From positions 744,001-808,000 of the forward strand of contig CAUJLY010000002.1 in NCBI GenBank assembly GCA_963281155.1: 64,000 nucleotides of DNA. Reading direction: 5' to 3'. The translations under genes and the position numbers were made by a program. Origin of the DNA: Rhabditophanes sp. KR3021 (lineage: Eukaryota > Nematoda > Chromadorea > Rhabditida > Alloionematidae). The notes under the pieces were generated by a model. That model was not told the DNA's origin and did no database searches. It worked only from the letters and a program-made list of their open reading frames with translations. The stretch's first letter is position 1. Each line of letters starts with the position of its first letter. Below are positions 46,344 through 58,403 of the stretch, in pieces.

Positions 46344-47005
46344 AGAAGCTCCATGACACTGACAACTCGTGAGTGCCTTTTGTGAGAGTGAAAGCATTTA
46401 TTTAGAATTAAAAATCTGAAAAATGATCTAGGGCTTGATTTTAATATCTTAAATAAACGTGACACCAAGGAATCGCCCTTAAAATCGGGGTAAGAGAAGT
46501 GTGGAGAAGCGAGAGAGCAAATGCAATACACTAGTCAACTTTAGATGAAATAAAGAGTAATAACAAAGTAGATGCAATAATACCATTATGTATATTCAAA
46601 TGCATTTGTCTGTTGTCACCAGACTACTTCTCTTTTGACCAAAAAGCAGTAAATGCACCTAAATACCAAATACCACTTCATATCATCTCTAATTTTGCAA
46701 ATAAACATAAAGGCTCACACACTGTAAGCATGTGACAACCTTGCCTCAATTCAAAGTAAATATATTAAATTTTCATTGTCTTCATACAATAAAGATATGG
46801 TAATCTTTTTTGTTAAACAGGTTAAGGATCAAACATTAATGTGAATTATAAAAAAAATGTTTCCGGTTGATAATGTCGATCAAAAAGAACAGAATAGCAA
46901 AAAAAGTAATTAATTAGATGAAATAAGCACATTTATTTGGATATTTTTGGAATATTACATCACCATTAAATTGATTCAAGCCCAACTATATTAAATATAT
47001 AACAT
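46344..47005. other. Intergenic, nothing recognised
   Basis: About 660 nt between MRPL44 and the MCCC2 stop codon. AT-rich, with a likely MCCC2 poly(A) signal (TTTATT on the plus strand) near 46930. Confidence 0.4.
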
Positions 47006-50000
47006 CTACATTCTGAAGACACCAAACTTGACATCCTTAATAGGGGCATTCAAAGAAGTCTTCAAAGCCATTCCGATTACTTTTCTAGTATCTTTGGGGT
47101 CAATCACACCATCGTCCCAGAGACGTGCTGAGGCAAAGTAAGGATGTCCTTCGGCTTCAAATCTTTCTTCGATGGGTTTCTTTAGTTTTTGTTCCATTTC
47201 ATCAGTCCATTCACTTCCTGTGAGGGCTGAACGATCTCTTTGGATTTGAGCTAGAACATTGGCAGCTTGTTCTCCTTAAAACATAGAATTAGTAAATAAC
47301 TGAATAAAGATTAAGCATTTTAATTAATATACTTTTACTTGACTACTCTTTAACAATACTTACAGTGTGACTTTTAAATGTTGCACAAATTTAAAAAAAT
47401 GCCCAAGCTCATCTCCTTCTCTTCCAATCTTCTACTTTTAGCCCTATTCACACTCTATCTTTTACTAAATTGTATCATAACTTATTGATACCTCAGTTTA
47501 TAGGTCATGATGAAAGAGAGAAGAACGATAAACATTCATTTTTCCAAATAAAGATATCGCAACTACCACGATTATTTCAGGATATCAGTTTCAAATAAAG
47601 CTTCATTTGGACTAGAAGAATGTAACACACCAAAAATGCAGACAGATCCAAGGACATCGCTACCCAAAGTTTGAGAAGTTTGATCAAAGTCGGTTTATCA
47701 GAGATGGATTACATACTCTTAGAAAATCGGCCAAGCCCGCAAAGTATAGAGGAGAATTATTAGGCAAATTTTAAGGAGTATCTTAAATTAAAGTTTTGCA
47801 AGTTTTCCGGCGACAATAAACAAATTCTCATAATGTAAAAAACGTTGTCCCTAATTAAAGAAAAAGATTATCAAGTTTAGAGAAGAAGTCAACAAATCAA
47901 AGATACAGAAAAAGTCCGTGACTAGAATGATGTTTAACAAGATAGGAACACTAAGGAAGGAATTGTATGTCAATACGTTCCGTGGCAAGTAACTAACGCT
48001 GATTCAGGAAAAGCGTCATTTCTATTTGTTAGCTGAATGGATCCAACCAGAAAATGGGATACCTGATTCTACGAAATGTAAGGATTATGAAGAATACGAG
48101 CTGAGATATCAATCTATTTTTGGTATTTTATAATTATGTATACTTAAAGAAAGTGAAATTACCTCCCATTACACTGATTCTTGAATTTGGCCACATGTAC
48201 ATGAATCTAGGTGAGAATGCACGCCCGCACATTCCATAATTCCCAGCACCTACAAAATAAATATTTAATATTTTTTAAACTGGCTTGCCATAAGATCCTC
48301 CAATGACGATCGTAATCTTTGGCACATTGGCACAAGCTACGGCAGTAACCATCTTAGCTCCATGCTTAGCAATGCCACTAGCTTCAGCTTCTCTTCCAAC
48401 CATGAATCCAGTAATATTCTGCAGAAACAAAAGAGGAATCTTTCTTTGGCAACAAAGTTGAATAAAATGAGCTCCTTTTTGAGCAGATTCACCGAACAAG
48501 ACGCCATTATTTCCGATGATCCCAACAGGCAGTCCATGGATTTTGGCAAACCCGGTCACAAGAGTCTCTCCAAACTTCTTCTTAAACTCATCAAATCTAG
48601 ACCCATCAACGATTCTACCGATAACTTCTCTAACATCATACGTTTTTTTCAAGTTAGTCCCGACAATTCCATACAACTCCTCAGCTGAATGCAGCGGTTC
48701 CTCTATTTGGGAATCAGCCTCAATAGCACTCTCTTGCTCGGGCAATCCATGCACGCAATTCCTTACCATTTCCAATGCGTGTTCATCATTCAGAGCATAA
48801 TAATCAGTTACTCCAGACTCACTATAACAAATAAGAACATTATTGGTTGCAGAACTGATTTATAAATTATTTCTATATCAAAATGACTGTGGAGGATCAT
48901 TCAAATTTAGTACATATCTTCGTTAAACTCATTAATTTGCACAATAAAAAACCCATTCGTACTACTCTTTTACAAGTAAATTATTAAGTCTCTTTTACAT
49001 TTTGAATATTTGTACTTTCGCCAACAACTATTGCGTAACTCAGAAAGAGTGCATGTATCAAAATCTTGCAAATGCTCACATTCAGTTCTTACCAAACATG
49101 TTCAAATAAGTGGAGTGAATTGGTGGTAGAATTACTTTCACTAACACAGGAAATACATTCATCTTTGGTTTTGTTTTTATATGTATGACTAGCTGAACTA
49201 ACCTTGAATGAAGGTCCGCGCCCCCGAGATCTTCAGCTGAAATCTCTTCCCCGGTCGCAGCTTTTACTAAAGGAGGCCCTCCCAAAAAGACAGTTCCATT
49301 CTTCCTAACAATGATGGCTTGGTCAGCCATGGCAGGAACGTAAGCTCCACCAGCAGTGCATGATCCCATAACACACGCAATTTGTGGAATTCCTTCCGAA
49401 GACATTTGAGCTTGATTGTAGAAAATTCGGCCGAAATGGTCTCTGTCGGCGAAGATATCTGCCTGGCGGGGAAGGTTTGCTCCGCCCGAATCAACTAAAT
49501 AGACACAGGGCAGCTTGTTTTGACGAGCGATCTCTTGGGCTCTAAGATGTTTCTTGACGGTGATGGGATAGTAAGATCCTCCCTTAATAGTGGCGTCGTT
49601 TGCAACAATCAGACACAGTTTCCCTGCGATCGAACCCACTCCCGTGATTAAACCACCCGAGTGAACTTCTTCTTTGCCATACAATTCGTGGCCTGCGAAT
49701 TGGCCTACTTCGAGGAAGGAAGTTCCTGGATCAACTAATTGTTCAATTCTTTCTCTCGCCAGCAACTTGTTTCTTTTCTTATGTTTGTCGATGGCTTTGC
49801 TATCAGTGCCATTGACGTTTTTGGCGACGATGGCTTTGAGATGATCCACCACCTTTTGCATATCCTTTTCATTCTGAAGAAACATGTCAGAGGTTGTTTC
49901 GACTTCTGTTTTAAGTTGACTCCATTGCTGCAAAGGAGTTGCCAAAGTTCTGGTGGAAGTGAAAGCTAAACAAACAAATTAGTACAACTAACTACTCATC

Positions 50001-50054
50001 CATTCGATACTTACCTTTAAAAGCTCTGCCACCCAACAAAGCAACCTGTCTCAT
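47006..50054 (-). CDS. mccc-2: Methylcrotonoyl-CoA carboxylase beta subunit (MCCC2)
   Basis: Exons 50015-50054, 49203-49965, 48289-48821, 48163-48249 and 47006-47274 sum to 564 codons, 563 residues, the same as the human protein. The carboxyltransferase halves are evident: [75 protein letters not shown] equivalents, [20 protein letters not shown] and [21 protein letters not shown], ending FGVFRM. It works in the mitochondrial matrix with the biotinylated alpha subunit in leucine breakdown. The start [20 protein letters not shown] is a transit peptide. Introns are 49, 381, 39 and 888 nt. The 39-nt one starts with GC (g|gcaagc) and is required by frame. The acceptor of the 5' leader lies 3 nt before the ATG. 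Confidence 0.95.
47400..48132 (+). pseudogene. Decayed unidentified gene nested antisense in MCCC2 intron 4
   Basis: The 888-nt MCCC2 intron carries protein-like pieces on the opposite strand. They include a signal-peptide-like start ([20 protein letters not shown]) soon stopped, a clean run containing [20 protein letters not shown] and [18 protein letters not shown], and a later run in another frame with [34 protein letters not shown], a stop, then [20 protein letters not shown] and an ending near 48131. Stops and frame changes separate these parts. I do not recognise the family. It may have been a secreted protein gene inserted into the intron and then lost. Confidence 0.4.
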
Positions 50055-50682
50055 GATCTAAAACCAAACTAAATCATTAAAAAAGGCCCTCAGTGCAAGA
50101 AAGTAAATTGTAAAGTCAACTTAATAAGATACTACAATCCAATTGGTCTGTTGCGTCTCTACATCGTGTCCCCACCACCATCTACCCAAAGCAACACCAT
50201 ACCACTTGCTTATCAGAGTTTCTATCTCAGACAGACAACGCTACTTGAATTTGTATTTATTTGTCTCTTCACAGTTATAACATTCCTCGTTGGTGCTTTT
50301 TAAGATATAGATGGATAAATAAAGATGTCACAATTGATGAGGAAAATTTCAAAAAACTTGGACCAAATCAAATTAGAAAAAGATATGCTAAAGAGTTAGT
50401 TGGAATTCAATTTTATTAATTTGGCATCAATTATAGGACATCAACTTACGAGAAAACGTTCCTATTCCGAATCATCTTTTGTGTCTTGTCTAAGAGGTGT
50501 AGATGATTCAGGAGACTCATCACTTGATTTGTAAGTTTATTTGAGCAACTAAAATGCATGCGACCTTTTGACAAAGTTACCTTTAGTGTGTATGTCGACA
50601 ATTGATCAAAAGATGATGGCACCAAGTAGATGTTGTTGTCGCGCCCCTTTCCTGTCGCTATATTTTGTTGTGAGTCAATAAA

Positions 50683-50692
50683 TTGGCGCCAA
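50683..50692. promoter_or_regulatory. E2F-like palindrome (distal)
   Basis: TTGGCGCCAA is a perfect palindrome containing the E2F core (TTGGCGC). It sits 616 nt upstream of the cyclin A start and 629 nt upstream of MCCC2. GC-rich palindromes are rare in this AT-rich DNA. Confidence 0.4.
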
Positions 50693-51131
50693 CCAACTTT
50701 GACGTTTTTGAGTTAGATTTGTTTGTACAGACTTTTACCACCATACTTTTAATTAACATCACCGAATGATACACCTGGGGTGGTTAACACTAATCATCTT
50801 CTATTTTTACCGGGTAAATTAATAGAGATAACTGTTGATTGTTTTTAGTAATGTCTTGACTACTTGATAAGACATCATACTAGTGTCAAAACAAATAGAA
50901 ATAAGGTGATAATATCTTAAGTTCTGTGCATTTTATTAGGCTCTTAAAAGGAAAATAGGACTAATTTATTTGTTTGCTAGCTTTTTTATTAATTTAACAG
51001 TTTAATAAATTGGACTTAGTGGTATGAGTTAATCGGCATATTACATACATTCTATAGTTTACTGATCATCTTTATAAACGACGTTCATTTGTACCATTCC
51101 TCTTTTTGACTACTACTATATCTAGTCCATC

Positions 51132-51144
51132 TTTTGGCGCCAAC
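51132..51144. promoter_or_regulatory. E2F-like palindrome (proximal to cyclin A)
   Basis: TTTTGGCGCCAAC, 164 nt before the cyclin A ATG, contains TTTGGCGC on one strand and TTGGCGCC on the other. Cyclin A genes are known E2F targets in animals. Confidence 0.5.
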
Positions 51145-51307
51145 ATATCTCCCTACCATGATCGACAAAGTCCACTATAAGCTCACCCCACTTCCGTTCA
51201 CTTTTTGAGTAAACCCACTTTTAGTTTTAATAAAAAGACAAATTATATTACCTCTTAAAATATATTTAGTGTTCCTGTATAAAGCAGATCAATTTTTTGT
51301 TGCTGAG

Positions 51308-52715
51308 ATGAAGCTGAATGTGAATGGCAAAAAGTAAATATTATTTTAATTTATCTTTATTTTGGTCAACTTTTATTTTATTAAAATGTTTTAGTGTTCC
51401 CAAAGATCAAATTCACCACAAGAATGTTAATACCAATTTGATTAATGGACCAACCAAGAAAGGATCAAATCGACCTGTACTAGGAGAATTAGTGTGTAAA
51501 GGCCTGTTGAAAGAAAATTCAGCTCAGATCAGAGCTACAGTCGAGTTAAATAGTGGAATAGCTGTTAGGAAACGGTCGAGAGTAGTTGAGCCGGTCAGTC
51601 CGCAGGAACATAGCTTCACTGTTTACGAGGATTGCGACGACGAGGCCGCTCGTTCTGAATTTCCTCAAACCGCCACCAATGCTCTCAGACAACTGGAGGG
51701 CAGTGGGTACGATTCATGCACAGGCGACATCTCCTTCCAATCCCTGATGGGAACTTCCAAATTGACTCAAGATTCTCTTCTGCCAGTCGAAAGAACTGCT
51801 CTAAGTGACATTTCTGCCTTAGCCATAGACTTCTCTGATCAATTCGAATCTTGCCAAGGTACATCCTCACCAGCTGTCTCAACCGCAAGTTCCTACTGCC
51901 CGGCCAAACAAGAAGTTGGGGCAGAATTTTATCCAGTCTTCATGGATGACACCTTTAAATACTTGATTCATTTAGATGAACGCGATGCTTTGGACATAAA
52001 TTTCATGGGCAATCAAAGTGAAATAAATCACGAAATGAGAGCTGTTTTGGTAGAATGGTTGATTGAAATCGCCTCAGATTTTCAACTAGAACATGATACT
52101 CTTCATTACGCGATTTCCTTGGTGGACCGTATGATTCAAAACTTGGACATTCCATCTAATAAATTCCAATTAGTGGGTGGTACTTGTCTCTTCATCCTCA
52201 ACAAATATGAGGAAGAAAAACCTAAGGAGATGAAAGATTTCGTCTATATGTCTGACACATGTTTCGACGGCGATGAGGTCGTCAAGATGGAAAGAGTCAT
52301 CATGAGGACTGTTGATTTTAAAATCATTACACCTACTGCCTTGGCATTTATAGACTTTATTTGTCACAAATTAGGGTATGGAGAAGTTCATTATCAGCTG
52401 TGCCTATTTGCAGCTGATATCAGTTTGTTAGCAGGAGGTTTGGGAGTTGGAAGAAAATTGGTGGTAGGGGCGGCTTGTGTAGCTTATGCCAATTCGTGCT
52501 TGAATAGAGAAGCTTGGAGTGGGCAACTGGAAGAGCTATGTAACGTCAAAAAGGTAGATGTTATGAGTCTATTAAAAGACATTGCTGCCCAAATATCGTC
52601 TCTCATGCATGGACCTCAGGAAAATAAAATAGTTAAAATGTATCGGGATGCCAAAAGATGCTATGCCGCCGACTACCCTGTCCCGCCGTGTTTACTGAAC
52701 AACAGGGAACCCTAA
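51308..52715 (+). CDS. cya-1: Cyclin A
   Basis: Exons 51308-51333 and 51395-52715 (61-nt intron) give 448 residues. The in-frame ATG at 51324 would read through the intron and is rejected. The N-terminus has a destruction box (RPVLGEL) and a cyclin-A-like segment ending FTVYEDCDDEA. The cyclin box starts with MRAVLVEWLIEIASDFQLEH, the CDK/substrate docking face (MRAxL...W), and continues with KFQLVGGTCLFILNKYEE, DFVYMSDTCF and KMERVIMRTVDFKIITPTAL. Cyclin A activates CDK1/CDK2 in S phase and mitosis. A rather than B is chosen from the docking sequence and the FTVYEDE-like motif; B3 is the main alternative. Its promoter has E2F-like sites. An AG directly precedes the ATG. Confidence 0.88.
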
Positions 52716-53260
52716 ATAATCCCCTTCATTTTAATACGAATTTTTTGATTTTTTTTGTAATATTCGATAAAATTGTAATTGTCTAAATATTATTCTTTGC
52801 CTATGTAAGTTTAGATCTCATTAATAAGACGCTTTTTTATAACTTTCAAATTTAACTTTACCTATTCCACCATTGTAACATTTTTATACAGTTGCTAAAA
52901 CACTTTTACACAATCATTTAAGTACTTTTATACAATTATATAAATTATTTTATATTCTATAAGAATTAAAACACTTATAAATTACGCAAGAATTAAAACA
53001 AGTAAACTTTACATTCTACCTCATCAAGACACTTCCATATTATGCGATCATTTATTCAAAAATAATAAAAAGATCCAATAAAGATCAAGGCAACATATCT
53101 TATTTAAGCCATCAAAATAAGCAAATAGGCATAGTCAAAAAATACTATTTGGCATTAATTATTATACTTTTTTTGTTTTTTTGCCAAAAAGAGTAAACAT
53201 ATCATTAACAAATAAATAACTTTTTTGTGTGTAGAATATAATTAATTATTAGTGAGCATT
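52716..53260. other. 3' intergenic region between convergent cyclin A and Ral
   Basis: 545 nt, very AT-rich, with imperfect short repeats around 'ttttatacaat' and 'agaattaaaacac' near 52880-53000. No gene seen. Confidence 0.4.
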
Positions 53261-53998
53261 TTATAGAATATTACAATGTTTTTTAAGGCCGCGTTTAGCA
53301 CTTTTTTTTTTGCCGGTTAATTCTTCTGAATGAGCGCCGTTTCCAGAGATTGTCCCGACCTTTCTTCGTTTGATTTCACGCATCAGGTCGTAGAAGATTT
53401 TGTCGCAGTTGTTTCGTAGCTTGGCGGAAGTTTCGATGTAGGGGCAATTCCATTGTTCAGCTCGTTGCTTGATTTGGGCTATGTCGATAGCTCTTTCTTC
53501 GGTCAAATCGGATTTGTTTCCGACTAAGATGATTGGAATTGTTGCGTCAGTATTTTTGACACGTAATATTTGCTCTCTGAAATGGAAAAGGATCTTATTG
53601 ACTGAGTCAGGTTGTGGATGATTATGTCATTCATTTCGAAGAAACCCAATTTACCTGAATTCAACTGTAGCATCATAAGACTCCCTATCTGTAAGAGAAA
53701 ACACACACACAAAGCCTTCCCCACTTCTGTAATAATTGTCTCTAATAGCGGAATAATCTTCCTGACCAGCTGTGTCTAGAATATCAATAGAGCATTCCCC
53801 GCCATCTAAGACTACTTTTTTCCGGTATGAATCAGCTTTAGTGGGTTCATATTCTTCAACGAACTCTTCATACATGAATTGAAGAGTTAGTGCAGATTTG
53901 CCTACACCTCCTGACCCAACCATGATCACTTTATGGACCGGGAGAGCAGAGCCTGAAGAAGCTCCAACTTCGTTTTGTTTCTTTTGGGATGCAGCCAT
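53261..53998 (-). CDS. ral-1: Ral small GTPase (RalA/B homolog)
   Basis: Exons 53655-53998 and 53261-53576 (78-nt intron) give 219 residues. All Ras-family boxes are intact: GSGGVGKS, the Ral effector loop [23 protein letters not shown] and [22 protein letters not shown] and FREQILRVK are Ral-specific. The tail is basic and ends CNIL, a geranylgeranylation CAAX box. Ral recruits the exocyst (Sec5, Exo84) to steer vesicle delivery and controls membrane traffic. The start [10 protein letters not shown] gives the usual short Ral N-terminus. The preceding exon at 54097-54268 can be spliced on in frame, giving a longer form; see the separate entry. Confidence 0.95.
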
Positions 53999-54096
53999 TG
54001 GGTTGTCAAAGCCTCGTACTAGAATGAAGTAACATTAAAATCAAGTCATCATGTCCCCTAATAAAAAAATCAAATATAAAAGCATTAATAATAAAC

Positions 54097-54268
54097 CTTG
54101 GCCTTTTTCGATATCAGAAACTCGTTCATTTCTATTCATTTCATCATCTCCACAACATGGACAACAAAATATTAGGTACATCAAATGTTTGACATAAAAC
54201 CATACTTGTATCATAGCATTCTTTGTCCATTTAAATATCCTCCCCATGCATCCACCACATTCATCCAT
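54097..54268 (-). CDS. Possible alternative first exon of Ral with Cys-rich membrane segment (or separate micro-gene)
   Basis: An ATG-started frame of 57 codons encodes MDECGGCMGRIFKWTKNAM, then IQVWFYVKHLMYLIFCCPCC and a polar end (ERVSDIEKGQ). A donor (g|gtttat) follows. Using the acceptor at 54019-54020 (78-nt intron) the phase matches and the frame runs through VRGFDNP into the Ral ATG, giving a 283-residue long Ral. Using a nearer acceptor (39-nt intron, length typical here) the frame stops after two codons, giving a 59-residue Cys-rich peptide. The hydrophobic helix with clustered cysteines suggests palmitoylation or membrane insertion. Either reading fits the sequence. Confidence 0.45.
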
Positions 54269-57172
54269 TTTTATAATAAATTAAATCTTTTTTATTTAGT
54301 TTGTTAATAGCTACTGAAAAGTGACAAATTGTATCTAATTGGAATAAACCAATTTAAAGCTAAATAATATAATGGAAGCTTATTTTGGTCGCAACGGACT
54401 GTTAAGTCTTATTAAAAGGAATGCGGTGTTTATTTTAAACTAAATCAAAATTTGATTCTACACCAAAGTTAATAGTACCGGCTTTCATCAAGATAAGCTT
54501 CTAAAAAGTAGGAAATAAAAAAGCGCACCTATTTTGATATACAAAAATTGTTCGATCATCATTAGATTAAAGGGAAGGTTAAATGGTTTAGTTAGGATTA
54601 ATAGGCGCATGCAACAAAGATATATCTTCTAAAATCGATGTGATGTATATATGTAATATTTATCAAATTTTAAAGCTATTCAGAGGTGTCGTCACCCTTA
54701 CACTTGTGGTCCATACTCTTTATATTTGATCGGTCATGACATCAAAGCATCTCAATTTTGTTAAGATAAGAGAATTTATTTTGACTAAAGTATATGTAAA
54801 GTGATACCAACTCTTTATATTTTATATGTATCATTTTGTAACCTTTTGATAATATGACAACAATTTTTGATATTACTAACAGCTATAGTGAATGTATATT
54901 GGTGAATGTCGTATATTAGTCAGGGTTGACAACAAAAAATTATTAATATCGAGGAAAGATGTTATCTAGGTACAATTTATTATAAATAGGGAAATAACAA
55001 AATATTATAAACCACATTTTGCCTCTAAAACAATAAATAAAATGTGGTTAAACTGTATTAGTATAGATAAATAGGTGTGTTTGAGGGAACATACTATGTG
55101 TTTATCTACCTAGTAGTAGCTACCTTTTGCTAAAATTGTGCATGCATGTCATTGGTAAAAACAATATAATAATAATAATTGGTTAGTCAAATGGCGGTGC
55201 GCTTTATTTGGGATTAAATGTGCTACTTATAAAGGGATCGCCTCATTTGGTTTTTATTTTTGCGGTACATCTTAATTTTATATATTTATTTATGATGAAC
55301 TAACAATAAACTAAAGGGACCTCTACTAACGACATAATTCTAAATATAGTGTCGTTTGTTGTCAAGGAAATAGTATGAACAACCTCAGTCCAAGCAAATG
55401 TTAGTGTAACCGATTCTTTACCTTTTCAAGGCCTGGTTAAGGGCAAAATGTATGTTGATATTTGAAACAGTTAGATACTTTTTGGGAAAATATATAATTA
55501 TTCATTCAGTAACATGTAATTGTTTGTGTATTGTTATTTTGTGATTGATTTGATGTTGTTGTATCGAAAATGCCAAGGCTTACCTTTATTACTTTTAAAA
55601 TTGCTTTGTTCCGTTTAGAGCTTTTATTGAGGTTAATAATCAAAGACGCGGAGAGTAAATTAAAATAGACAATTTAAATTTAATTCAAACCAATTGTAAT
55701 ACATTTGCAATTGCAATAGGAGACTTATTAGAGTGGGTAGTATAATAGAAGATCTCTAACAAAGCAGTCTGTTTTGTTTATCTATGACCATTCGTGCTGT
55801 TCACATACCAAAAAATAAACGTTCCTATGTTGAAGCAAAGAGAACGAGAGTAATGTTAGCTTAAAAGGATAGGTAAAGCCGGAGTCAAATGAATTTATTC
55901 GGCGGTGATCAGACTTAAATGTAGGTTTAAAATGGAGATAACAAATAAATTGAATTGTTCTCCTATGAATCATCGCCATCTTTGAATATGTTATCTATTT
56001 TAAGAGTAAAGTTAACAAGCGATTTGGTGTACTTAGAATTCTTTGTCACTTTTAAATGATTAGTCATGTCTTGTGTCAACAAACATTACGTATTAGAAGA
56101 AGATAAAGATGGGTCCTAACAAAAATAATTATAAAAGCAACGATGTCCAGTATATCGTTTGCATGACCTCATTAGAGTTTGTGTTGTTTTGTTAAAATAG
56201 TATAAATATTTAATGTATGTAGTTGATAAAATTCAGTATTGATTTGCGCAAGACTAAATGTATGGAGTAGAATAAAAAGAGACTTCGTGATAATTAATGT
56301 TTATGTTATAGTTTTGAAGAAAAGGATCTTTTTGAGTTACAAAATAAACGAGTGAATGGTAGTATTTATTTTAGTATAGAAGATGATGGCAAATGTAAAC
56401 AAATAAATAGTGTATTATATTAAATTAGTTTATTTATGTGGTGGCCTTGTTTAAGCCTTCAATTTTTAATATACTTATGAACGAATATCGCAAAATAATG
56501 AAATAAATTACTAGTAAGATCAATATGAAAATGCAATAGTGGTAAAGTTTTAGTCTAAAAATATGATTTGAATAAATAATAATTGTTATTGCCTGGCTGT
56601 GTCGTCTATTTAAAAGAGTATCCTTAAATAAAGAACAAAAACCTGAATAAAACTAAAAATCATTATTAATAGGTAGTAGTCGATTGTCACAAATAATTAA
56701 CCAATGCAGTGTCTTTTATACATTTTGTCAAAAAATCACCAAACACACTAGTGTTGATAATAAAATTTGTTGCGAGAATGCACTGATAAAATGGATTATA
56801 TAAATTGAAAAGAAAGAAGATCAAGAGTTGGTGCAGTTTAATAACAAATGAACATTCAACCGCGCACATTAGTCACAACTCACTGACTGACAATCTGATG
56901 AAATATCATTATCTTTACAGAAGTTTTGTATTATCCATGTACAGAAGTTTTGTGTTATATTGTTACAGGTGACATGGATGAATAATAAGCTAATATTAAA
57001 TTGGATCAGATTCAATTAAACAATGTACTTTATTTGTATAAAAAATAATGTACAAATAAATTTAATTTATTATTTAAATTAAAAAGAATCATGTAATGGT
57101 GATTTTAAATTCAGTGGTAACAACTGACACAACCAAATAGAAAAGATATTTAAAATTAAAAAAAGGATGGGA
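54269..57172. other. Longest gene-free stretch, one short tandem repeat
   Basis: 2.9 kb, AT-rich, between the Ral extension and the SARNP 3' end. It contains only short chance frames, a TATA-like tataaagg near 55229, and the 24-nt duplication at 56916-56963. It may hold Ral control elements, but nothing specific is visible. Confidence 0.4.
56916..56968. repeat. 24-nt direct duplication
   Basis: 'tacagaagttttgt' plus about ten further bases occurs twice in tandem, followed by a third partial 'tacag'. Confidence 0.55.
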
Positions 57173-58027
57173 TTACTTGGCTCCGAAACGCTCCATTCTA
57201 GCCTTTTTCTTGACGTCTGAGGCGAGATCGTAGTTTTGGATTCCGAATCTTTCGGCTCTTTTGGCTAAGGTGGCGTCATCAACTGCGATTGGCTCGGTGA
57301 TTGTGCGTTTCTTGGATGCACTCCCATTAGTTGTTGTTTTAGTCTCAGCTTCTGACAGATTGAATCTCTTGGCACGCTCAGCTTTTTTGTCTCCTGTGTC
57401 AGCGGCGGTGGAAGCTTCTGGTGTTGAGGATGGACCTTCAATTAGACCAAATCTTTCGCTTCTCAACTTCTTACGTTCAGTTTCGGGTAATACAGCAGCT
57501 GGTGTAATATTGAACTTAGCAGCTCTCTTCAAAAGTCTTTCCTTGTCTTCATCTTCTGGTGATTTAATCACTGTTTTTCCACCCTCAGTGACAGAAGATT
57601 CAACTTTCGTTTCCTTAGCAACTTCTGGTTCCGGAAATGTGATTAATTTTCTCCCTGGCCTTTCTACTTTAACTGCAGCCGTTTCTACGACAACTTCCTT
57701 AATCGCCTCTTTAACTGGTTCCTTGGCCTCTTCGGTCTTCTCGATTTCCTTGTCTCCTGACTCATTTAAAAGTTCGTCTTCGAGAGACTTTGGAGTAGAA
57801 GCCTTAGAACCAGTACTTTCGCAAACATCTTCTCCCAACAACTTTTCCTCTGACTCAACAGCGTCAACCAAACGTTCAATGAGCACAGCTTTAGTCCCAG
57901 TAGTCGACAAAGTCTTAGCCTTCAACTTTTCCTTTAACTGCGTAACCTAAAAACAAAAATGGGTAAAATATTGGAACAATTTGCCAAAACTTACTGTTAA
58001 CTTTTCGAAATCTGCAGTAGTAGACAT
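57173..58027 (-). CDS. SAP-domain mRNA export factor SARNP/Tho1
   Basis: Exons 57995-58027 and 57173-57946 (48-nt intron) encode 268 residues. The SAP domain is at about 6-40 (LTVTQLKEKLKAKTLSTTGT then KAVLIERLVDA), binding DNA or RNA. A long Glu/Lys-rich linker follows. The C-terminal part repeats the motif (K)RAxRF(G/N)(I/L) five times (KRAAKFNI, RSERFGL, ERAKRFNL, KRAERFGI, ARMERFGAK), as in CIP29/SARNP and yeast Tho1, where these motifs bind the helicase UAP56 (DDX39B). The protein acts in the TREX pathway linking transcription to mRNA export. It lies just downstream of UPF2, another mRNA factor, on the same strand; 376 nt separate them. Confidence 0.88.
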
Positions 58028-58403
58028 ATTTAAGATGATGTATTGAATAAATTAAAATGGCCTAACTTTTATTAATGAATTTAAATACAAAAAAGACTCT
58101 TCTTTTATAGTAATTGCAGTTCAAAAGGCTAGTCTATCTTACACAGATCGGTATGTTTTGCTGTTGGTAGGTAGATGCTTTTAATCTATATTTGCACAAA
58201 CAAGATGGAGCAGAGACTATTTACAGATTGTTTGGTGGTTATATTTAAATTTATCTAATTTAATAGATTAACAAATTAAATACATACAACAGGTCAAGAA
58301 TGATTATACGAGTAATGAATATTAAATAAATATTTTATTTAAATTATTACTAAAATAAACGAGCACGCAACATTTGTAGGTGCAAATTTCCATACCAACT
58401 ATA
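58028..58403. other. Spacer between UPF2 and SARNP
   Basis: 376 nt, AT-rich; nothing recognised beyond expected 3' and 5' untranslated sequence. Confidence 0.4.

Larger units (their letters stand above)
50055..51307. other. Intergenic region shared by MCCC2 and cyclin A promoters
   Basis: 1.25 kb between divergent starts. It contains two near-identical GGCGCC palindromes with E2F-like flanks, listed separately. Nothing else was recognised. Confidence 0.45.

Noticed and set aside
51324..51394. Hydrophobic N-terminus for cyclin A from ATG 51324
   Set aside because: That stretch is a 61-nt intron with good borders; splicing gives a cyclin-like hydrophilic N-terminus.
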